This document shows positions 4,618-6,895 of a stretch of DNA of 6,895 bases, piece by piece. A program made the translations under genes and the position numbers. Origin of the DNA: Candidatus Nitrosymbiomonas sp. (GTDB taxonomy: Bacteria; Sysuimicrobiota; Sysuimicrobiia; Sysuimicrobiales; Humicultoraceae); the NCBI GenBank assembly GCA_020724185.1, contig DYHL01000111.1, positions 1 through 6,895 of the forward strand, written 5' to 3'. The notes under the pieces were generated by a model that had not been told where the DNA came from, made no database searches, and saw nothing but the letters and a program-made list of their open reading frames with translations. The stretch's first letter is position 1, and every line of letters starts with the position of its first letter.

Positions 4618-5727
4618 ATGCAGTTCACCTGTGCGCACGAGCACCTAAACAAGGCAGTTGCCCTGGTGGGCCGCGCCGTATCCACGCGCGCCACGATGCC
4701 CATCCTGAGCAACATACTGATCGAGACGCGCAAGGATGCGATCAAGCTGGCCGCCACCGACCTCGACCACGGGATTCAGACCGAGGTGCCCGCAAAGGTC
4801 AAGAAGGGCGGCGCGATAACGCTTCCGGCGCGGCTCTTCGGCGAGATCGTCTCCAACCTGCCCGAGGCGCCCGTACAGGTGAAGGTCGTTGAGGGAGGGA
4901 CCGAGGTCGAGGTCCAGTGCGAGAGGGTTACCTACGACCTTCTTGGGCTGCCGGCGTCAGACTTCCCGCTGATGCCCGAGCCCGAGGCAGCTCCGGTGGC
5001 CAGCGTGGAGGCCGGGCTGCTGCGCACCATGGTACGCCAGACCGAGTTTGCCGTTTCCACCGATGACACGCGCGTGTTCCTGACCGGGCTCTACCTCGTG
5101 CTGGACGGGAAGGAAATCCGCGTGGTGGCCACCGACGGCGGCCGGCTCGCCCTGCGCACCGCCGCGCTCGCCAACCCGGCATCGCAGAAGATAGGCGTCA
5201 TCGTGCCCTCCAAGACCATGCGCGAGTTGACACGCGCCCTTGGGAGCGCCGATGGCGATGTGGAGATCTCGCTGGCCGAGAACCAGATTCTGTTCACGAT
5301 GCCGGGGGCCAGGCTGGTCAGCCGCCTGATTCCCGGGCCCTTCCCGAACTACCAGCAGGTGATTCCCCAGGGTTACAAGCAGCGGGTGACCGTGGGCACG
5401 CAGCGGCTGCTGGCCGCGGTGCGGCGCGTGGCGCTGACCGCGCGGGATTCGGCCAACGTGGTCCGGATTCAGGCCGAAGGGGACACGCTGACGCTTGCCT
5501 CCAACACGCCCGAGTACGGACGGTCCGAAGAGCGAATCCAGGTTTCTTCTGAGGGCGACGTTGTGGCAACCGCCTTCAACGCCAGGTACCTGATCGAGTG
5601 TCTGTCGGTGCTCGACGCGGACGAACTGGTCCTGGAGCTGACCGGGCCACTGAGCCCGGGCGCGCTGCGCCCTGCCACCCACGGCGACTACACGTACGTT
5701 CTGGCGCCGGTCCGCGTTGCCACATGA
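4618..5727 (+). CDS. dnaN: DNA polymerase III beta subunit (sliding clamp)
   Basis: The clamp is a ring-shaped homodimer that tethers the replicative polymerase and other repair and replication proteins to DNA. The 369-residue product is full length and has three similar domains (about 1-120, 128-243, 244-369). Family motifs are TMPILSNILIE (26-36), ATDGGRLALR (171-180), PGPFPNYQQVIP (239-250) and FNARYLIECL (320-329). The C-terminus ends YVLAPVRVAT, where many clamps have YV-MPMR. Ala363 and Val365 sit at the protein-binding pocket, a conservative change also plausible in other lineages. The ATG has GAGGGAGG at 4605-4612 with a 5-nt spacer. The stop overlaps the next gene by 11 nt. Confidence 0.98.
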   Translation: MQFTCAHEHLNKAVALVGRAVSTRATMPILSNILIETRKDAIKLAATDLDHGIQTEVPAKVKKGGAITLPARLFGEIVSNLPEAPVQVKVVEGGTEVEVQCERVTYDLLGLPASDFPLMPEPEAAPVASVEAGLLRTMVRQTEFAVSTDDTRVFLTGLYLVLDGKEIRVVATDGGRLALRTAALANPASQKIGVIVPSKTMRELTRALGSADGDVEISLAENQILFTMPGARLVSRLIPGPFPNYQQVIPQGYKQRVTVGTQRLLAAVRRVALTARDSANVVRIQAEGDTLTLASNTPEYGRSEERIQVSSEGDVVATAFNARYLIECLSVLDADELVLELTGPLSPGALRPATHGDYTYVLAPVRVAT

Positions 5728-5983
5728 GCGTACGGTAAGGATCCACACCGGGACCATCGCCCTCGGCGCGCTGCTGAAGTGGGCCGGCGTGGTGGGGACC
5801 GGAGGCGAAGCCAAAACCCTCATCGCGGCGCGCCGCGTGCTGGTCAACGGGCAGGTCGAGACAAAGCGCGGCCGCCGGGTGGCCTCCGGGGACCTTATCG
5901 CCGTGCAGGGAGGACCTACCCTGGCCATTGTGGCCGCAGACGATGCCGCGACTCCGGCGCCTCTGGATCCGCGCCTTTCGTAA
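5717..5983 (+). CDS. S4-domain RNA-binding protein, YaaA-like
   Basis: This small protein has an S4 RNA-binding fold and belongs to the type found between dnaN and recF in many Gram-positive bacteria (B. subtilis yaaA). Its molecular role is not settled; ribosome-related functions have been proposed for the group. The 88-residue product has the S4 motif at about 16-63 (LLKWAGVVGTGGEAKTLIAA at 19-38, then VLVNGQVETKRGRRVASGD). A short Ala/Pro tail follows. The start is most likely TTG 5717-5719. No ATG or GTG lies in frame before the S4 fold, and ATG 5724 is in another frame and stops after four codons. No Shine-Dalgarno is evident, so translation is probably coupled to dnaN. The 3' end overlaps recF by 41 nt. 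Confidence 0.85.
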   Translation: MPHERTVRIHTGTIALGALLKWAGVVGTGGEAKTLIAARRVLVNGQVETKRGRRVASGDLIAVQGGPTLAIVAADDAATPAPLDPRLS

Positions 5984-6895
5984 CTACTCCCGGGCGGAGG
6001 TCGCGTTCGACGACGGCATCACCGCGCTCGTCGGCCGCAACGGCCAGGGCAAGTCCAACGTGCTGGAAGCAATCTACCTTGTGGCGACGGGGCGCTCTCA
6101 CCGGACGGCGCGCGAGGAGGAAGCAATCCAGAGGGGCGAGACGGCCGCTCGCGTGCGGGCAGCGGTCTCCCGGCGGGGACGCGAAGAAGAGATCGAGATC
6201 ACGCTGGCGCTGGAAGGCGGGCGCCTGACCTCACAGATGAGGGTGAACGGCGCGCCCACCCCGCGCGGGAGCGTGCTCGGTCGCCTGCCGGTTGTCCTGG
6301 CCGCGCCGTGGGATCTGGAGATGGTGCGCGGCCCGGCCGCAGGGCGGCGCCGCCTCCTGGACGCGGCCCTGGCGCAACTTAGCCCCGCCTACTTCTTCGC
6401 GCTGCACCGGTATCATCGGGTCGTGGCACAGCGGAACGCCCACCTGAGGCGCGGGGCGCCCGGCGGCCTGGAGGCCTGGGACGCCCAGATGGTCGCGCTA
6501 GGCGTGAGGATCGCGGCCCACCGCGAGGGGTACATGCGGCGCATGGCGCCCGAGGCGGAAGCGTGGTTTGGCCGTCTGGGAGGCGAGGGCAGGCTCGTCG
6601 CAGCCTACCGGCCGTCCTGGCTCGGGGGGACGGACGAATCTCGGACGGACGAGGCGCGGGCGCAAATGGCGCGGCTGCGCGCCGATGAAATCAGACGAGG
6701 AGCCACGCTGTCAGGACCCCACCGCGACGACGTGGAGTTGTCGCTGGAGGGGGCCGCGCTACGCGCCAACGGGTCGCAGGGCCAATGGAGGACCGCCATG
6801 CTGGCGGTTCGGCTGGCCGAGCGCGGCGTGATGGCCTCCGAGATGGGCGAGAGCCCGGTGCTCCTGCTCGACGACGCGCTGTCGGAGCTCGATCA
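5943..6895 (+). CDS. recF: DNA repair and recombination protein RecF (3' end cut by window)
   Basis: RecF is an SMC-like ABC ATPase that, with RecO and RecR, loads RecA at gapped DNA and stalled forks. From ATG 5943 the frame stays open for 317 codons to the window edge, with about 50 residues missing by comparison with usual lengths. It starts PRLRRLWIRAFRNY, typical of the family, then has Walker A GRNGQGKSN (31-39). The ABC signature region is LSGPHRDD (256-263), followed by SQGQWRT (278-284). Walker B is VLLLDDALSELD (306-317), the last complete codons present. The start lies 41 nt inside the S4 gene, in a different frame, without a strong Shine-Dalgarno, so coupling is likely. No frameshift is seen. 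Confidence 0.96.
   Translation, partial: MPRLRRLWIRAFRNYSRAEVAFDDGITALVGRNGQGKSNVLEAIYLVATGRSHRTAREEEAIQRGETAARVRAAVSRRGREEEIEITLALEGGRLTSQMRVNGAPTPRGSVLGRLPVVLAAPWDLEMVRGPAAGRRRLLDAALAQLSPAYFFALHRYHRVVAQRNAHLRRGAPGGLEAWDAQMVALGVRIAAHREGYMRRMAPEAEAWFGRLGGEGRLVAAYRPSWLGGTDESRTDEARAQMARLRADEIRRGATLSGPHRDDVELSLEGAALRANGSQGQWRTAMLAVRLAERGVMASEMGESPVLLLDDALSELD

Noticed and set aside
4957..5928. 323-codon minus-strand frame opposite dnaN
   Set aside because: It is a shadow of dnaN, with no domain and no ribosome binding site, and its low-complexity composition reflects the codon bias of the real gene.
6774..6794. Trp282 in RecF where B. subtilis has Gln (SQGQQRT)
   Set aside because: This position is not invariant in the family, and all catalytic motifs around it are intact.

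Overview
The window is the chromosomal replication-origin neighbourhood of a high-GC bacterium, laid out divergently. On the minus strand, reading leftward from the origin, are rpmH, rnpA, yidD, yidC and a broken jag. On the plus strand, reading rightward, are an unnamed ATPase/helix-turn-helix gene, dnaA, dnaN, a small S4-domain gene and recF (cut by the window end). All genes are therefore transcribed away from the origin. The order, the short YidC without a signal peptide, and jag after yidC point to a Gram-positive-like (Terrabacteria-type) lineage rather than a proteobacterium. The sequence alone does not fix the phylum. Six of the ten genes start with GTG or TTG.

Left arm (1-1763). The rpmH promoter at 1735-1763 probably drives the whole leftward unit: L34, the RNase P protein, YidD and YidC. 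Junctions are tight: 9 nt between rpmH and rnpA, an ATGA overlap between rnpA and yidD, 36 nt before yidC, and a GTGA overlap between yidC and jag. Jag keeps only its N-terminal domain (64 codons). At base 52 its sequence gives way to DNA with the terminal-repeat pattern of an IS21-family insertion sequence, which runs off the window edge.

Origin. There are two DnaA-binding zones. The first lies in the gene-free stretch 1764-2200, which holds six DnaA boxes (two perfect), a possible promoter, and a strong hairpin just before the ribosome binding site of the ATPase gene. The second lies between dnaA and dnaN. There, two tandem relaxed boxes, a 4-nt GC spacer, three CTA trinucleotides and an AT-rich tract reproduce the layout of a basal unwinding element with DnaA-trios. 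Together they suggest a bipartite origin flanking the ATPase gene and dnaA.

Right arm (2201-6895). The ATPase/HTH gene sits between the first box zone and dnaA, with a 42-nt gap to dnaA and no evident promoter in it. It joins a GHKL ATP-binding fold to a C-terminal winged helix and has no visible phospho-acceptor histidine domain. I do not recognise it as a named gene. By position it is a good candidate for a regulator of replication initiation or of its own operon, and it is the most novel item here. DnaA, DnaN, the S4 protein and RecF are complete or near-complete and ordinary, and the last three overlap in sequence.
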